NCBI RefSeq assembly: GCF_014284155.1
Contig: NZ_JACOFZ010000004.1
Coordinates: 124,001 to 188,000, forward strand
Direction of reading: 5' to 3'
Source of the DNA: Affinundibacterium nitidum
GTDB lineage: Bacteria > Pseudomonadota > Gammaproteobacteria > Burkholderiales > Burkholderiaceae_D
Length of the DNA stretch: 64,000 nucleotides
Under the pieces are notes generated by a model. The model ran no database searches. It was given only the letters and a program-made list of their open reading frames with translations, and was not told where the DNA came from. The position numbers and the translations under genes are program-made. This document shows positions 18,611 to 29,459 of the stretch, one piece after another. The stretch's first letter is position 1; the number at the start of each line of letters is the position of its first letter.

Positions 18611-20683
18611 ATGCACTTTGACTCCCTATCATCTCAGCATCAGCTACCGGAAGAATTCGAGCCGGGGGAACAACGCGACAAAGCAAATCGGCGATTAATT
18701 GGTGGTATAGCCGTTTCATTATTGCTACACGCGCTCATTTTGTCCCTTCAATTTGGCATCCCTGGCCTTGATTTGCCTAGTCTAGAGATGCCCTGGAAGG
18801 AGAGACGCAACGCGGTAGAGGCTTTGCAAATTCAAATTTCGAATCCTGCTCCGGCAAACAAACCAGCACCTCCTGCACCTGCAGTAACGGTGACAGAATT
18901 ATTCAAATTACCTGATCCCATTTTACCAACGCCAGTTTCTAAGAGTAATGGCGGATTGGTTGTTTTGCCGACCCCGGTGCCAGTGCAAACGGTAAAGGAG
19001 AAGAATAAACCAAGCACGAAGCAAGCGCGCGTAGTGAAAGTGCAATCACAGCCAAGTGCGCCGACCGTGGTCAAGAAAGTCTTACCGCCTCCAGAAGCCC
19101 CTGTGCGTATCATCGCTCAAGATCAAAGTCGCAATGATGAGTTTGTCGTGCCTTTAACGACAGAGGAGGAGAGCGAACGTCATCGTGAAGATAAACGAGA
19201 AACAAAACGTCAAGCCGAGGCGATTCCTGCTGAAGCGGTGATCGATAAGAACGCTGAGACTCAGCTCATCGAAGAACAAAAACGAGCAGAATTAGCTGCG
19301 AAAAAATTGCAAGATGAGTTGCAACTGAAGAAGCAGCTTGAGGAAAAGCAAAAACAACTGGCCGAACAAAAGCGTCAAGAGGAATTGCAGGCTCAACAAG
19401 TGCTGGCGAAGACCAGCGACGAACAGCAGAAAAAGCTCGCGAAATTAGTTGAAGAACGTGTGCAAAAAACAGCGGATATTATGCCGATTGAACCCGTTCG
19501 TGAGCAGGATGATCAGAAAAAAATCGCCAAACAAAGAGCTGCACAAGAACTCGCGAAACGTGAACAAGAGCAGGCAATTGAAGAAGCCTTAAAAGAAGCA
19601 AAGCGTCAAGAGTTGTTGGCGCAGGAAACAGCTAAGAAAGAAGAGCAACGTCGTCAGGCCGAGCAGCAACGTCAACGTCAGTTAGCGCTGGAACAAGAAC
19701 AACAACGACAAGCAGCGGCACAATTGCGTCAGCAGCAGTTGGCCGAGCAAGAACGCCTAGAGAAGCAGCAAGCACTCGCGTTGGTGGAGAAAAAGGCGCA
19801 AGAGCAGAGGCAACTTGAACAAAAACTGTTAGAGCAAAAGGTCGCTGAGCAGAAACTTCAGGAGCAAAAGGCAATCGAGCAGAAACTCGTTGAACAACGC
19901 CTAGCGGAACAGAAGTTGGCAGAGCAGCGAGCACAAGAGCAGCGCCTTGCGGAACAACGTGCTTTGGAACAGAAGTTGGCCGAGCAGCGGCAAGCGGAAC
20001 AGAGGCTCGCCGAGCGTCGAGCCGCAGAAAGAGCAGCAAGTGAGAGAGCGGCAGCCGAAGCGGCTGTAGCAAAAGCCAATGCAGATCGTTTGGCATCACA
20101 GAACGCGCAGGCAAACGGCACCGGCAGCAATACCTCTGGTAACGCATCGAATGCGAATGGAACTGGCACCGGTAATAACGGCAACGGAACAAATAATCCG
20201 GTTCAAAACTTAAGTGGTGGGGACCTAACTTCGAGATTGCGCGATCAAGCGCGTGGTGGTGATTTGCTAAAACCTAGAATGCCGTTGACAAAAGGTGTCG
20301 ACGACAATCAAAGAGCGCGTCGACGCAGTTTTCTCGGGGCATATGATAAAGAGGTTCCATTGCGGATGTATGTTGATAGCTTCAAATCTAAGGCAGAGCG
20401 CAATGGTAATTTGATTTATGAAAAGCGTTCTTTAAGTAGTGCCGAATATACGGTCATTTTGAATATCATCATTCGAAGTGATGGTAGCGTGGAAGAAGTA
20501 TCTGTGCTGCGCACGAGTGGCAACCGCGCGATGGATGAGCGTGCTCGCAATATTGCAATCACCAATGCCCCGTATTCTGCCTTTCCACCCGCGCTCGCGG
20601 CGAAGTATGATGTCATTGAGCTTAAACATTTTTGGGTGTTTGGCGATAGGCTTCGCATCTTGGACGATCTGCCTCAATTCTAA
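18611..20683 (+). CDS. Long TolA/TonB-like energy transducer
   Basis: A 690-aa envelope-spanning protein. An N-terminal cytoplasmic tail is followed by one transmembrane helix near residues 37-55 (IAVSLLLHALILSLQFGIP) and a proline-rich stretch. A very long charged coiled coil rich in EQKL/AEQR repeats covers about residues 180-490, then a Gly/Asn/Thr linker (about 495-535) and a C-terminal TonB domain (YTVILNIIIRSDGSVEEVSV ... NAPYSAFPP). The layout is that of TolA, but the end domain is TonB-like. There are no ExbB/ExbD or TolQ/TolR genes beside it. The start codon has no clear ribosome site. It could energise one of the TonB receptors in this window, which is inference. Confidence 0.82.
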   Translation: MHFDSLSSQHQLPEEFEPGEQRDKANRRLIGGIAVSLLLHALILSLQFGIPGLDLPSLEMPWKERRNAVEALQIQISNPAPANKPAPPAPAVTVTELFKLPDPILPTPVSKSNGGLVVLPTPVPVQTVKEKNKPSTKQARVVKVQSQPSAPTVVKKVLPPPEAPVRIIAQDQSRNDEFVVPLTTEEESERHREDKRETKRQAEAIPAEAVIDKNAETQLIEEQKRAELAAKKLQDELQLKKQLEEKQKQLAEQKRQEELQAQQVLAKTSDEQQKKLAKLVEERVQKTADIMPIEPVREQDDQKKIAKQRAAQELAKREQEQAIEEALKEAKRQELLAQETAKKEEQRRQAEQQRQRQLALEQEQQRQAAAQLRQQQLAEQERLEKQQALALVEKKAQEQRQLEQKLLEQKVAEQKLQEQKAIEQKLVEQRLAEQKLAEQRAQEQRLAEQRALEQKLAEQRQAEQRLAERRAAERAASERAAAEAAVAKANADRLASQNAQANGTGSNTSGNASNANGTGTGNNGNGTNNPVQNLSGGDLTSRLRDQARGGDLLKPRMPLTKGVDDNQRARRRSFLGAYDKEVPLRMYVDSFKSKAERNGNLIYEKRSLSSAEYTVILNIIIRSDGSVEEVSVLRTSGNRAMDERARNIAITNAPYSAFPPALAAKYDVIELKHFWVFGDRLRILDDLPQF

Positions 20684-20726
20684 TGTAGTGAGAACCAAGT
20701 CGAAGGCAACATCATAAGGAGTGGAT

Positions 20727-21647
20727 ATGCATGTGTTGATCACAGGTGGAACGGGTCTTATCGGCCAACGCCTCTGCAAAGCCTTAATTGCGCGTGGAGA
20801 TGACGTTAGTGTGTTGAGCCGTCGTCCGCAGCAAGTGCCTGTGCTGTGCGGCTCTCAAGTGCAGGCATTGGGCTCGCTCAAGGAATGGACCACGCAAGAC
20901 TTCGATGCTGTGATTAATTTGGCAGGTGCACCGATTGTCGACGCGGCATGGACTTCAGCACGCAAGCAAGAAATTATAGCTAGCCGTGTCGGCTTTACCC
21001 AACTGCTAGTCGCCAAAATGGCTTCGGTGCCAAATCCGCCAATGGCATTTCTGAGTGGCTCAGCGATTGGTTTCTACGGTGACGATGCTGCTGGCGAACT
21101 CGATGAAAGTAAAACTGCAGGCACAGACTTTTCAGCGATATTGTGCCGCGATTGGGAAATAGCGGCGCAGCGCTATGATGCAGAAGTGCGCCGTCTGCAT
21201 GCAGATCAAATGACGCCTCGAATCGTATTGTTAAGAACGGGCTTGGTACTCGATCCACGCGGTGGCGTTTTGAAGAAAATGCTATTGCCATTCCAGCTTG
21301 GTATCGGTGGTAAGTTAGGCGACGGCAATCAGGCCATGAGCTGGATTCATCATGCTGATTATTTAAACGCCGTTTTGCGTTTGTTGGATGACACTTCTTG
21401 TCGAGGTCCATACAATTTGGTCGCGCCGAATGCGGTGAGCAATGCTTTTTTTTCTCAGACCTTAGCTAAAACTCTACATCGCCCGGCATTGTTCACAACG
21501 CCAGCGTGGGTGCTACGAGCGATATTGGGAGAGCGTGCTGACTTGATTTTGCGTGGACAGCATGTAGTACCTAAAGCACTGCAAGCAGATGACTTTCATT
21601 TTCAATTTCCAGAATTAGCGCAGGCATTGGCAGACATTTTGCAATGA
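20727..21647 (+). CDS. TIGR01777-type NAD-dependent epimerase (YfcH-like)
   Basis: A short-chain dehydrogenase/epimerase of about 306 aa. It starts MHVLITGGTGLIGQRLCKAL with a GxxGxxG nucleotide loop, has NLAGAPIVDAAW and SGSAIGFYGDD (the YxxxK region is altered as in this subfamily), and ends with the DUF1731-like segment (VLRAILGERADLILRGQHVVP). The GTG at 20721 lies inside the AAGGAG ribosome site, so the ATG at 20727 is the start. Its physiological substrate is not known. Confidence 0.9.
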   Translation: MHVLITGGTGLIGQRLCKALIARGDDVSVLSRRPQQVPVLCGSQVQALGSLKEWTTQDFDAVINLAGAPIVDAAWTSARKQEIIASRVGFTQLLVAKMASVPNPPMAFLSGSAIGFYGDDAAGELDESKTAGTDFSAILCRDWEIAAQRYDAEVRRLHADQMTPRIVLLRTGLVLDPRGGVLKKMLLPFQLGIGGKLGDGNQAMSWIHHADYLNAVLRLLDDTSCRGPYNLVAPNAVSNAFFSQTLAKTLHRPALFTTPAWVLRAILGERADLILRGQHVVPKALQADDFHFQFPELAQALADILQ

Positions 21648-21664
21648 ATGTCGTTGAAATTTAG

Positions 21665-22342
21665 ATGAGCCAACAAGAGTTAACAGCAAGGTTGACTTCA
21701 AACGAAGTGCAAGGCAATGAATCCAAACGATTGATGTGTCAGCAATGCTTGCGCGCGCAAAAAGCATGCATTTGTCATTGCGTACAAAGCGCAGACAATA
21801 CTGTTGACGTCTTGATTTTGCAGCATCCACAAGAAGCAAAACATATCAAAAGTAGTGGGCGTTTGTTGCGCCTTTGTTTGCGGCAGAGTCGAATCGAAAT
21901 TGGTGAGCAGTTTGCCCAATCGCAGTTGAGAGAGTGGCTGTCGGCTGATGGTAGACAAAGCTACTTACTCTATCCAGAGGGGAAAAACAGCAGTCTTGAA
22001 CCATCTTGCGGTGCTAAGTGTACGCTTGAGTCCGGCTCGCTCGCTTTGGAAAAAATTCGCATAGTGGTGATCGATGCGAGTTGGCGTCAAAGCCGGCAAA
22101 TGCTGCGCGATAACCCCTTGCTCGAAACCTTACCACGTTATGCTTTGAGCGAGATGCCGGCTTCGCGTTATGTCATTCGACAAGCACATCAAGTCGACCA
22201 GTTATCTAGTCTTGAAGCTTGTACCTATGCGTTGATGCGTCTCGAAAATGAGGAGCAGAAGTTTCAAACTTTGTTACAAGCCTTCGATGCCTTTAATCAG
22301 CTGCAGATTGATTTCGGTGTGCAGCGTCTTCATCGTTCCTAG
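21665..22342 (+). CDS. DTW-domain tRNA-uridine aminocarboxypropyltransferase
   Basis: A 225-aa DTW-domain protein of the same size as E. coli TapT/YfiP, which puts an acp group on uridine 47 of tRNA from S-adenosylmethionine. An N-terminal cysteine cluster (CQQCLRAQKACICHC) may bind zinc. The name-giving motif appears as DASWRQSRQML, an allowed DxxW form. YPEGKN and the C-terminal STLEA-like helix (LSSLEACTYAL) also fit. It lies 17 bases after the epimerase gene and is probably cotranscribed. Confidence 0.85.
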   Translation: MSQQELTARLTSNEVQGNESKRLMCQQCLRAQKACICHCVQSADNTVDVLILQHPQEAKHIKSSGRLLRLCLRQSRIEIGEQFAQSQLREWLSADGRQSYLLYPEGKNSSLEPSCGAKCTLESGSLALEKIRIVVIDASWRQSRQMLRDNPLLETLPRYALSEMPASRYVIRQAHQVDQLSSLEACTYALMRLENEEQKFQTLLQAFDAFNQLQIDFGVQRLHRS

Positions 22343-22361
22343 ATATAGGACACCTGCGTTT

Positions 22362-24398
22362 CTACATCAAGACATTAATGAAAGCATTGCCGATGCCGAT
22401 CAGTGCTGATCCTGCGAGCAAGCCCGCAGCGATGGATTGTGTACCTTCTACCCAAGTTTGATATTCAGGGCTTTCTTTGGGTTTGTTCCTATGCTTGCTT
22501 TCCATGGTCCAGAAAAAGAAGGCACCTATCCACATTGCCAAAACAGATTCTGGTGGCAGCACGACACCCAAGCCAATGGAGATTGCAGACAAGGGAAACT
22601 TACCTTTGCTGACAATCGTTGCGACTTCAAACACGATAGCCACAATCGCCGCAACGACGATGGAGATAATCGCACTATGCGATAAGTTATTAAAACCATG
22701 AGCAATTAATTCCGCTACGCCTTTCCATTGCATGGCAGCGGGAAATGCAAACTGATCGCTGACAATATTGGCCGTGTGGCGCACGCCATTGCTGTCAGCC
22801 GGCAAAAACAATAAGAAGAAAACAGGTACGCAAGCGAGCGTGCCAGAAAAAATTCCTATCATGTGACCAATAGCTTGATGACGTGGTCGCGCTCCCAGCA
22901 TATAGCCAGGTTTGATATCCGATAACAAAACCGCAGCGCTGGACGCTACTTCAGCAGACATCCCTGCGGGAATTAAGTTGCTCGCAGGGTTGCTGCGATC
23001 AAGGCTACCGATGGAAAATTGCGTAATTTTGGCTAAACCACTCGTCGGAATCCAGGAGGTGAGGGCGATTGAATTAATGCAGATCATGGTCAACAAATAG
23101 ACCAAACCCAGTGAGAGAAATGCCAATAGTAAAGGCACGCCAAAGAAGGCGTGGGTGGTCCACACACCCAGCAAACTGAAAATGGGTACGCCAATATACG
23201 AAATCCATAGGGGTACTTCGATGTCTTTCAGTACGTCGTGTTTGGCGACGGGTTCTTGTTTGGCCTTGAAGAAATTCAACAGACGTCTAAAGATCTCAGG
23301 CTTGGCAAACACGCTGATAATCGAGGCGACCACCATCATCACGATGCACCACCAGAGTGACCATTGATTCAAAATTTCGATACGGGAAAGTGGGATCAGT
23401 TTGCCGTCAAGACCAACCCGCGGCGCGATCTCACCCGCTTGTATCATCAAGGGGCCAAGCACTGCAAAATTAAATAGCGCACCGATTAAGCAACTCGTAG
23501 CAATGCGTATGCCCATCATGGCGCCGACACCAGTCAATGCAAGATCGAGCGTAAGGCGTAAACCTAAAGTACGAAAGTCGATACCAAGGATTTTCGGGAT
23601 CCATAATTCGTATTTCACTGCGGCCAGATAATAATAAGTATCGAGGCGCTCCTTCAAGTACCAAGGTTCGGCTAGGTCAGCCCACTTATCCATCATCAAA
23701 ATTTTGAACTGAATTAACTTCATCCAACCATCACTCATCAAGAGCTGTAGGAAAGCAGACGCTGCAGCGACTTTGATTAAGAGCTTGGCTTTCAGCATGC
23801 CACTCGCGGCATTGCCTGAATACAGACTATCAAGGACAACGCCACAAGCATTCCCTTCCGGAAAAGGAAGTTGCTCTTCATTGATGAAACGACGTTTAAA
23901 TGGAAAGGCTAATAGCACACCGAGGATGGCGATAATTTGTATCCAGATTAGCATCTGCCACCAAGCTGGAATCGTATCAGCGATCATCATATAGGCGGGC
24001 AGAGCGGCGACCAAGGGCATGGTCATGTAGCCAGCGGAAGTAGCGATCGATTGTGAGCAATTATTTTCGAGGATGGTGAAATGCTTGCAAATACCAGCGT
24101 TCTCTAAGCTTTTGAATAAAGCAAAAGCGAGTATGACTGAGATGAGATTGACGCCGATCGAAATGCCCGTTTTAGCGCCGATATACATAGCGGTAGAAGA
24201 GAGTATACCGCCGAGAAGAAATCCGGTGACCGCTGAGCGCAAAGTGAGTTGCGCCATGTCTTTGCGATAAACGTGATCATGCCACCACTGATCTTTTTGC
24301 TGTCGTGTCCAAGTCTTGACCTGCTCATCTGTCAATTGCTGAATCGCCACAGTTTCCCCTAGTTTGAATCTTATGATTGTTGTTGTGTTTGCCGCCAT
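22362..24398 (-). CDS. OPT family oligopeptide transporter
   Basis: A polytopic inner-membrane protein of 678 aa with more than a dozen hydrophobic segments. The N-terminal block LTLRSAVTGFLLGGILSSTA and the conserved ENNCSQSIATSAGYM and PFPEGNACGVVL motifs identify the OPT family, whose bacterial members import small peptides or metal-siderophore complexes. It is convergent with the DTW gene, with a 19-base gap between the stops, and monocistronic. The ligand is unknown. Confidence 0.92.
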   Translation of the reverse strand: MAANTTTIIRFKLGETVAIQQLTDEQVKTWTRQQKDQWWHDHVYRKDMAQLTLRSAVTGFLLGGILSSTAMYIGAKTGISIGVNLISVILAFALFKSLENAGICKHFTILENNCSQSIATSAGYMTMPLVAALPAYMMIADTIPAWWQMLIWIQIIAILGVLLAFPFKRRFINEEQLPFPEGNACGVVLDSLYSGNAASGMLKAKLLIKVAAASAFLQLLMSDGWMKLIQFKILMMDKWADLAEPWYLKERLDTYYYLAAVKYELWIPKILGIDFRTLGLRLTLDLALTGVGAMMGIRIATSCLIGALFNFAVLGPLMIQAGEIAPRVGLDGKLIPLSRIEILNQWSLWWCIVMMVVASIISVFAKPEIFRRLLNFFKAKQEPVAKHDVLKDIEVPLWISYIGVPIFSLLGVWTTHAFFGVPLLLAFLSLGLVYLLTMICINSIALTSWIPTSGLAKITQFSIGSLDRSNPASNLIPAGMSAEVASSAAVLLSDIKPGYMLGARPRHQAIGHMIGIFSGTLACVPVFFLLFLPADSNGVRHTANIVSDQFAFPAAMQWKGVAELIAHGFNNLSHSAIISIVVAAIVAIVFEVATIVSKGKFPLSAISIGLGVVLPPESVLAMWIGAFFFWTMESKHRNKPKESPEYQTWVEGTQSIAAGLLAGSALIGIGNAFINVLM

Positions 24399-24650
24399 GA
24401 CTGCGTCTTAAGCAGTATCCTTGTGGTGCAAATCAAGTGTCAAGAAAAACCTTTACATGTAAAACGAATTGCGTGCGGGTGTTGGTTTCAGTTCTAAGAA
24501 AGAGACAACATCATAACTGGAAATAAAGTGAGAAACTATAGCTAAGTTGAATTGATGTTTATTTATGTGTGGTCGGCTGGCTGTGATGTAATACAATGCG
24601 CCGTGAGCCAAGGAGGGGTCTTTAGCTCGAACCACTCTGATAACGTTTAT

Positions 24651-25436
24651 ATGCTCGCCAGCCCCTTGCTCAATTCATCATCTTTTTCAATTCGAAGCCA
24701 ACGCATTAGACAACAAGCCTTTCACGGAACGTGGATACTGTTTCTGCATCTGTGCTTGATCTATGCGCTAATGGTGACTGGGTCATCTAGTTCGTTCACG
24801 CATACTCAGCGCGATTTCAGACCTTTGATGCAATGGGTTTCCGTGCGAACAAATCAGTCGGATGAGTCACGCCCATCATCAAACCAACAGCGGCATTCGC
24901 AAGCGCTGCGGCGTGAAGGAAGATCTGTCCTACCGTTGGATTTACAATCGACCACGCAGAAGCAAGAGGGTACGCAATTGGGTCAGCAAACAAGTACTGC
25001 GGATAGTAGCCAGGTTTCGTCAAATAGGAATGTAGAACTGGTCGACCCATTCGCCGTTCCGACTGATATTTCTCGCGTCGATAGTGCACAGCACCGCTAC
25101 GGTGTGCGTGTGCCTAAACAACTAGGAAACGATGCACAAGTGCCGCTAACGCCCGCACAACAAGCTGCGAGCGACGTGCGATCCAATAGCCCCAAATTGA
25201 CGAAGAGTGAGTTATTTGCACAAGCGGCGGGCACCTTGGAATGTATCTACCAAGCGAGAATGGCCAACGGAAAAATTATCCGTGAGCCCGGACGTTGGGT
25301 GGAGGTAGCAGCACGTTCAGAAATTGGCCAGCCCAAGAATATTTTTAAAGCCCGATTTTGTGTGCGGCTACATCAAAATGATGCTGTTGATGGCAATGAT
25401 TTGACTGAAATCAGTTCGGGACTGCGAGGGAAGTAG
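24651..25436 (+). CDS. Uncharacterised single-pass envelope protein
   Basis: I do not recognise this family. From the ATG at 24651 the protein has about 261 aa: a short cytoplasmic part, one membrane helix (WILFLHLCLIYALMVTG), a polar Gln/Ser-rich low-complexity region, and a more ordered C-terminal domain (LFAQAAGTLECIYQARMANGKI, then IFKARFCVRLH) with two cysteines that might pair. The frame is open upstream to 24552, but no start there has a fitting ribosome site. Confidence 0.6.
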   Translation: MLASPLLNSSSFSIRSQRIRQQAFHGTWILFLHLCLIYALMVTGSSSSFTHTQRDFRPLMQWVSVRTNQSDESRPSSNQQRHSQALRREGRSVLPLDLQSTTQKQEGTQLGQQTSTADSSQVSSNRNVELVDPFAVPTDISRVDSAQHRYGVRVPKQLGNDAQVPLTPAQQAASDVRSNSPKLTKSELFAQAAGTLECIYQARMANGKIIREPGRWVEVAARSEIGQPKNIFKARFCVRLHQNDAVDGNDLTEISSGLRGK

Positions 25437-25504
25437 GCGATCAATCGCGTCATCGATAAGTACCATGCACACACTTTGAAAGCTCAAGACATTTGGCGCA
25501 AATA

Positions 25505-25537
25505 AAAAAGCCTCGCAAATAAAATTGCGAGGCTTTT
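25505..25537. terminator. Bidirectional terminator downstream of groEL
   Basis: AGCCTCGCAA and TTGCGAGGCT form a 10-bp stem with a short A-rich loop, flanked by A6 on the left and T-rich sequence on the right. It therefore works for groEL (-) and for the convergent + gene. Confidence 0.9.
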
Positions 25538-25607
25538 CTTTGAACGATTGCTGAGCTGTTCAGCAGGCTGGTAGATCGGTTTATAAAAACTCGATCTACC
25601 AAGGCAA

Positions 25608-27308
<1,701 letters not shown>

Positions 27309-27401
27309 TCAAAACAGAGAGCGTTCGATTACAAAAAAATTTGTTTTGAGTAAGGTATGAGTAAGCGTAGCGAGCGCCTGAAGTTTGGATCGAGAAGCGC
27401 A

Positions 27402-27419
27402 ATCGTACGAAGGTACGAT
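27402..27419 (-). other. RNA hairpin in the groES-groEL spacer
   Basis: A perfect 7-bp inverted repeat (ATCGTAC / GTACGAT) surrounds a GAAG loop, which is CUUC in the mRNA. It lies between the two chaperonin genes. It could be a processing or stability element that sets their relative levels; there is no T-run, so it is not a normal terminator. Confidence 0.45.
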
Positions 27420-27466
27420 GAGCATCACAGATTCAAAATTCAGCCGCGCAGTAGCTTAATCATTCC

Positions 27467-27757
27467 TTACTTTTGGACGATTGCGAAAATATCTTCTTCA
27501 CGCATCACCAATACTTCATTGCCGTCAACTTTGACAGCTTGGCCAGAATATTTGCCGAACAACACGCGGTCGCCCACTTTAACTTCCAAAGCGCGCACAG
27601 AACCGTTTTCCAATACTTTGCCGTTACCTACAGCCAGTACTTCACCTTGATCTGGTTTCTCTGCTGCTGCGTCAGGCAAAACGATACCGGATGCTGTTTT
27701 TGTTTCTTGATCCAAACGTTTAACGATAATGCGATCGTGCAGGGGACGAAGATTCAT
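27467..27757 (-). CDS. groES: 10-kDa co-chaperonin GroES
   Basis: The 96-aa lid subunit of the chaperonin. It starts [18 protein letters not shown], has a mobile loop around [15 protein letters not shown], and contains [17 protein letters not shown] precedes the ATG. It is the first gene of the operon and lies about 160 bases downstream of a CIRCE-controlled promoter. Confidence 0.98.
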   Translation of the reverse strand: MNLRPLHDRIIVKRLDQETKTASGIVLPDAAAEKPDQGEVLAVGNGKVLENGSVRALEVKVGDRVLFGKYSGQAVKVDGNEVLVMREEDIFAIVQK

Positions 27758-27919
27758 ACTAACTCCTAAAAAAATTACAAAAGTAAAAATACCAAAGTAA
27801 AGCGACGTGAGATGCTTGTGATGCCTTGCTACTTGTTTCCAAGAAGCACCGCTAACATAAGCGCCAGCACATCCAAATTTGTTGCTAGAGATAAATGCAG
27901 AAGTGTTTAAAAAACATTG

Positions 27920-27974
27920 TTAGCACTCTCTCTCGCTGAGTGCTAATTATATGGGCGGGGTAGGGCTTTTTCAA
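27920..27974 (-). promoter_or_regulatory. groES-groEL sigma70 promoter with CIRCE operator
   Basis: On the minus strand, TTGAAA (27974-27969) and TATAAT (27951-27946) are 17 bp apart. The TATAAT touches a perfect CIRCE element at 27920-27946, TTAGCACTC-N9-GAGTGCTAA. CIRCE is the binding site of the HrcA heat-shock repressor, so the operon is predicted to be HrcA-repressed and driven by the housekeeping sigma factor. The remaining 5' leader down to groES is unstructured as far as I can see. Confidence 0.95.
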
Positions 27975-28107
27975 GGAAGAAAGTGGAAAAAAGCAGTTTT
28001 ATTTTAAAAATCAGGGAGTTAGCGATGATTTGAGGCTTGTTTTTGATGGTGGATGGGTACACTCCTGCAATGTCTGCATTGAAACCCGCTAACATCTTGG
28101 TCAAGGC

Positions 28108-28602
28108 TTGGTGCATTATTTGACATGTTATGCTCGCGGTCGGCTGCTACATGATGGTCAGATTCGGCTCACGCATCAGCATGTCAATTTTACTTACACA
28201 CCGCATGGTGATAGCGCTACTTCGTATCGCTCGGTTTGCCCGGCTCACACGCCGGAACGTTTTCTGAAACTGGTGTTGCAACTCGTACCCGAACCAGGCA
28301 AACACACGGTGCGCAGTTTCGGTTTGTACGCGCCGCGTAAAACAGCACGATTGAATTTGGTACGCACCGTGTTCCGTCAAGCGCCCATCACCAAGATTGA
28401 ACCATTGACTTGGCAAACGCATTACGCGAAACACGTCACCCAACCCACTGCGCATGTTTGTACTTTGTGTGGTGCGACTATCGGCCATGTCCGTAACATC
28501 GCTCCGCATCATGATCCACCACGACCGCGCCTACATGAAGATCGTCATGTGCAGCGCGACGGCTGCGTGTCTACCTCAATATTCTCGACTTCGTTTCCAT
28601 AA
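28108..28602 (+). pseudogene. C-terminal remnant of an IS91-type (Y2) transposase
   Basis: The 164-residue frame matches only the later part of an IS91/IS801-like rolling-circle transposase: HYLTCYARG, HVNFTYTPHGD, the PERFLKLVLQLVPEPGKHTVRSFGLY core (paraphrased; this is the usual 'mL..HvLP..fh.iRhyGl' region) and a final CTLCGATI zinc-like pair. A stop codon lies in frame just upstream (28090), and the N-terminal part with the catalytic tyrosines is absent. The element is dead. It sits directly upstream of the integron cassette array. Confidence 0.7.
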
Positions 28603-28660
28603 TCCTTCTGATTTTAAAGATAAATCAGATTGCTTCCTTTTCTGATAACTCTTAAAATCT

Positions 28661-28755
28661 CCATAACTAATTTACAACCAGCTGTAGACGCGCCGTGCAA
28701 CAAAGCATTGGTAGCGGACACCGCTACGCGGTTTCGCACAACTAAAACGTTAAAC
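28661..28755 (+). repeat. Upstream attC-like site (degenerate)
   Basis: The right end GTTAAAC (28749-28755) fits the GTTRRRY core and is the exact reverse complement of the R'' of the next site. A CCATAAC heptamer at 28661 could be its R''. The interior contains a strong 7-bp hairpin (GTAGCGG ACA CCGCTAC). The arms pair poorly, so the left half may be eroded. Confidence 0.5.
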
Positions 28756-28759
28756 ATTC

Positions 28760-29314
28760 ATGCTTCCTATCGGCTACCTTTACAAGAACGTCGCTAAACG
28801 TCCAGACTGGCTTGATGTGGAAACAGTTGATGACATTTACGCCCTTAGTGGCTGCGTGTCTGAGGACTTCGCCGATTACACCAACTATTGGCGACATAAC
28901 GGTTTTTGGTTGTTTGATTCGCCTTCAATCATGAAGGAACTAGCGAATGAGCATTCGATTGATCTTAGTGCGCTTTGCCTTTTTTATTATGAGGCGTACG
29001 AAGTCCAATATAATGATGAGACGAATTTGTGGGAACAATTTTTTCCAGAAGCCTCATTTGTAACCAATATTCAGCCACCGAAAAATAATAGGTTGGAAGG
29101 GTTTGATGTCGTGAATTTTTGCTCCGGCACATCACCTGAATGCTCCCCACTTTCTTGTAATTCCATTGCTAAAACGATTCCAACAAATCGTCACTGTCTT
29201 TTTGATACATTTGAAGAAGCGAAGAGTGCTATAGAGAACAGTGCATTTGAAAATGCAGAGCCTGGCCCTTATAGAATTATCGCTGTGTACACCATTAATG
29301 AACTCCATGTTTAA
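28760..29314 (+). CDS. Cassette 1 protein, uncharacterised
   Basis: An unrecognised 184-aa protein. The ATG lies 4 bases after the upstream attC core, as is usual in cassettes. It is predicted to be soluble and acidic, with many aromatic residues (FADYTNYWRHNGFWLFDSPS, FYYEAYEVQYND) and six cysteines, mostly toward the C-terminal half. No membrane segment or known catalytic motif is visible. Its stop codon lies inside the R'' box of its attC, a compact arrangement typical of cassettes. Confidence 0.75.
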   Translation: MLPIGYLYKNVAKRPDWLDVETVDDIYALSGCVSEDFADYTNYWRHNGFWLFDSPSIMKELANEHSIDLSALCLFYYEAYEVQYNDETNLWEQFFPEASFVTNIQPPKNNRLEGFDVVNFCSGTSPECSPLSCNSIAKTIPTNRHCLFDTFEEAKSAIENSAFENAEPGPYRIIAVYTINELHV

Positions 29315-29431
29315 CATTACGCTCAAATCGGAAACTGCGCATTTGGTAGTTTCACCGTTCAGCACTTTATCAATCATTCGCTCTACGGTTTGTGTGCATC
29401 GTGCGCAGTTCCGGATAGCTGAACGTTATGG
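29309..29431 (+). repeat. attC site of cassette 1
   Basis: R'' is GTTTAAC (29309-29315) and R' is GTTATGG (29425-29431). The arms pair well: ATCGGAAACTGCGCA on the left matches TGCGCAGTTCCGGAT on the right with one mismatch. GTTTAAC is the exact reverse complement of the GTTAAAC that opens this cassette. The length is 123 nt. Confidence 0.85.
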
Positions 29432-29459
29432 ATCATTAATACGCCCGACCATCGCAACC

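Noticed and set aside
19632-20192. Long minus-strand frame opposite the TolA/TonB-like coiled coil
   Set aside because: Produced by the repetitive EQ/AEQR codons on the other strand; low-complexity composition and no start signal.
28147-28512. 121-codon minus-strand frame over the transposase remnant
   Set aside because: The + strand frame matches the IS91-type C-terminus; the minus frame has no family-like features.
28696-28755. A shorter 60-nt attC starting at GTGCAAC
   Set aside because: GTGCAAC does not fit RYYYAAC and its arms pair no better than the longer reading; the left boundary is left uncertain.
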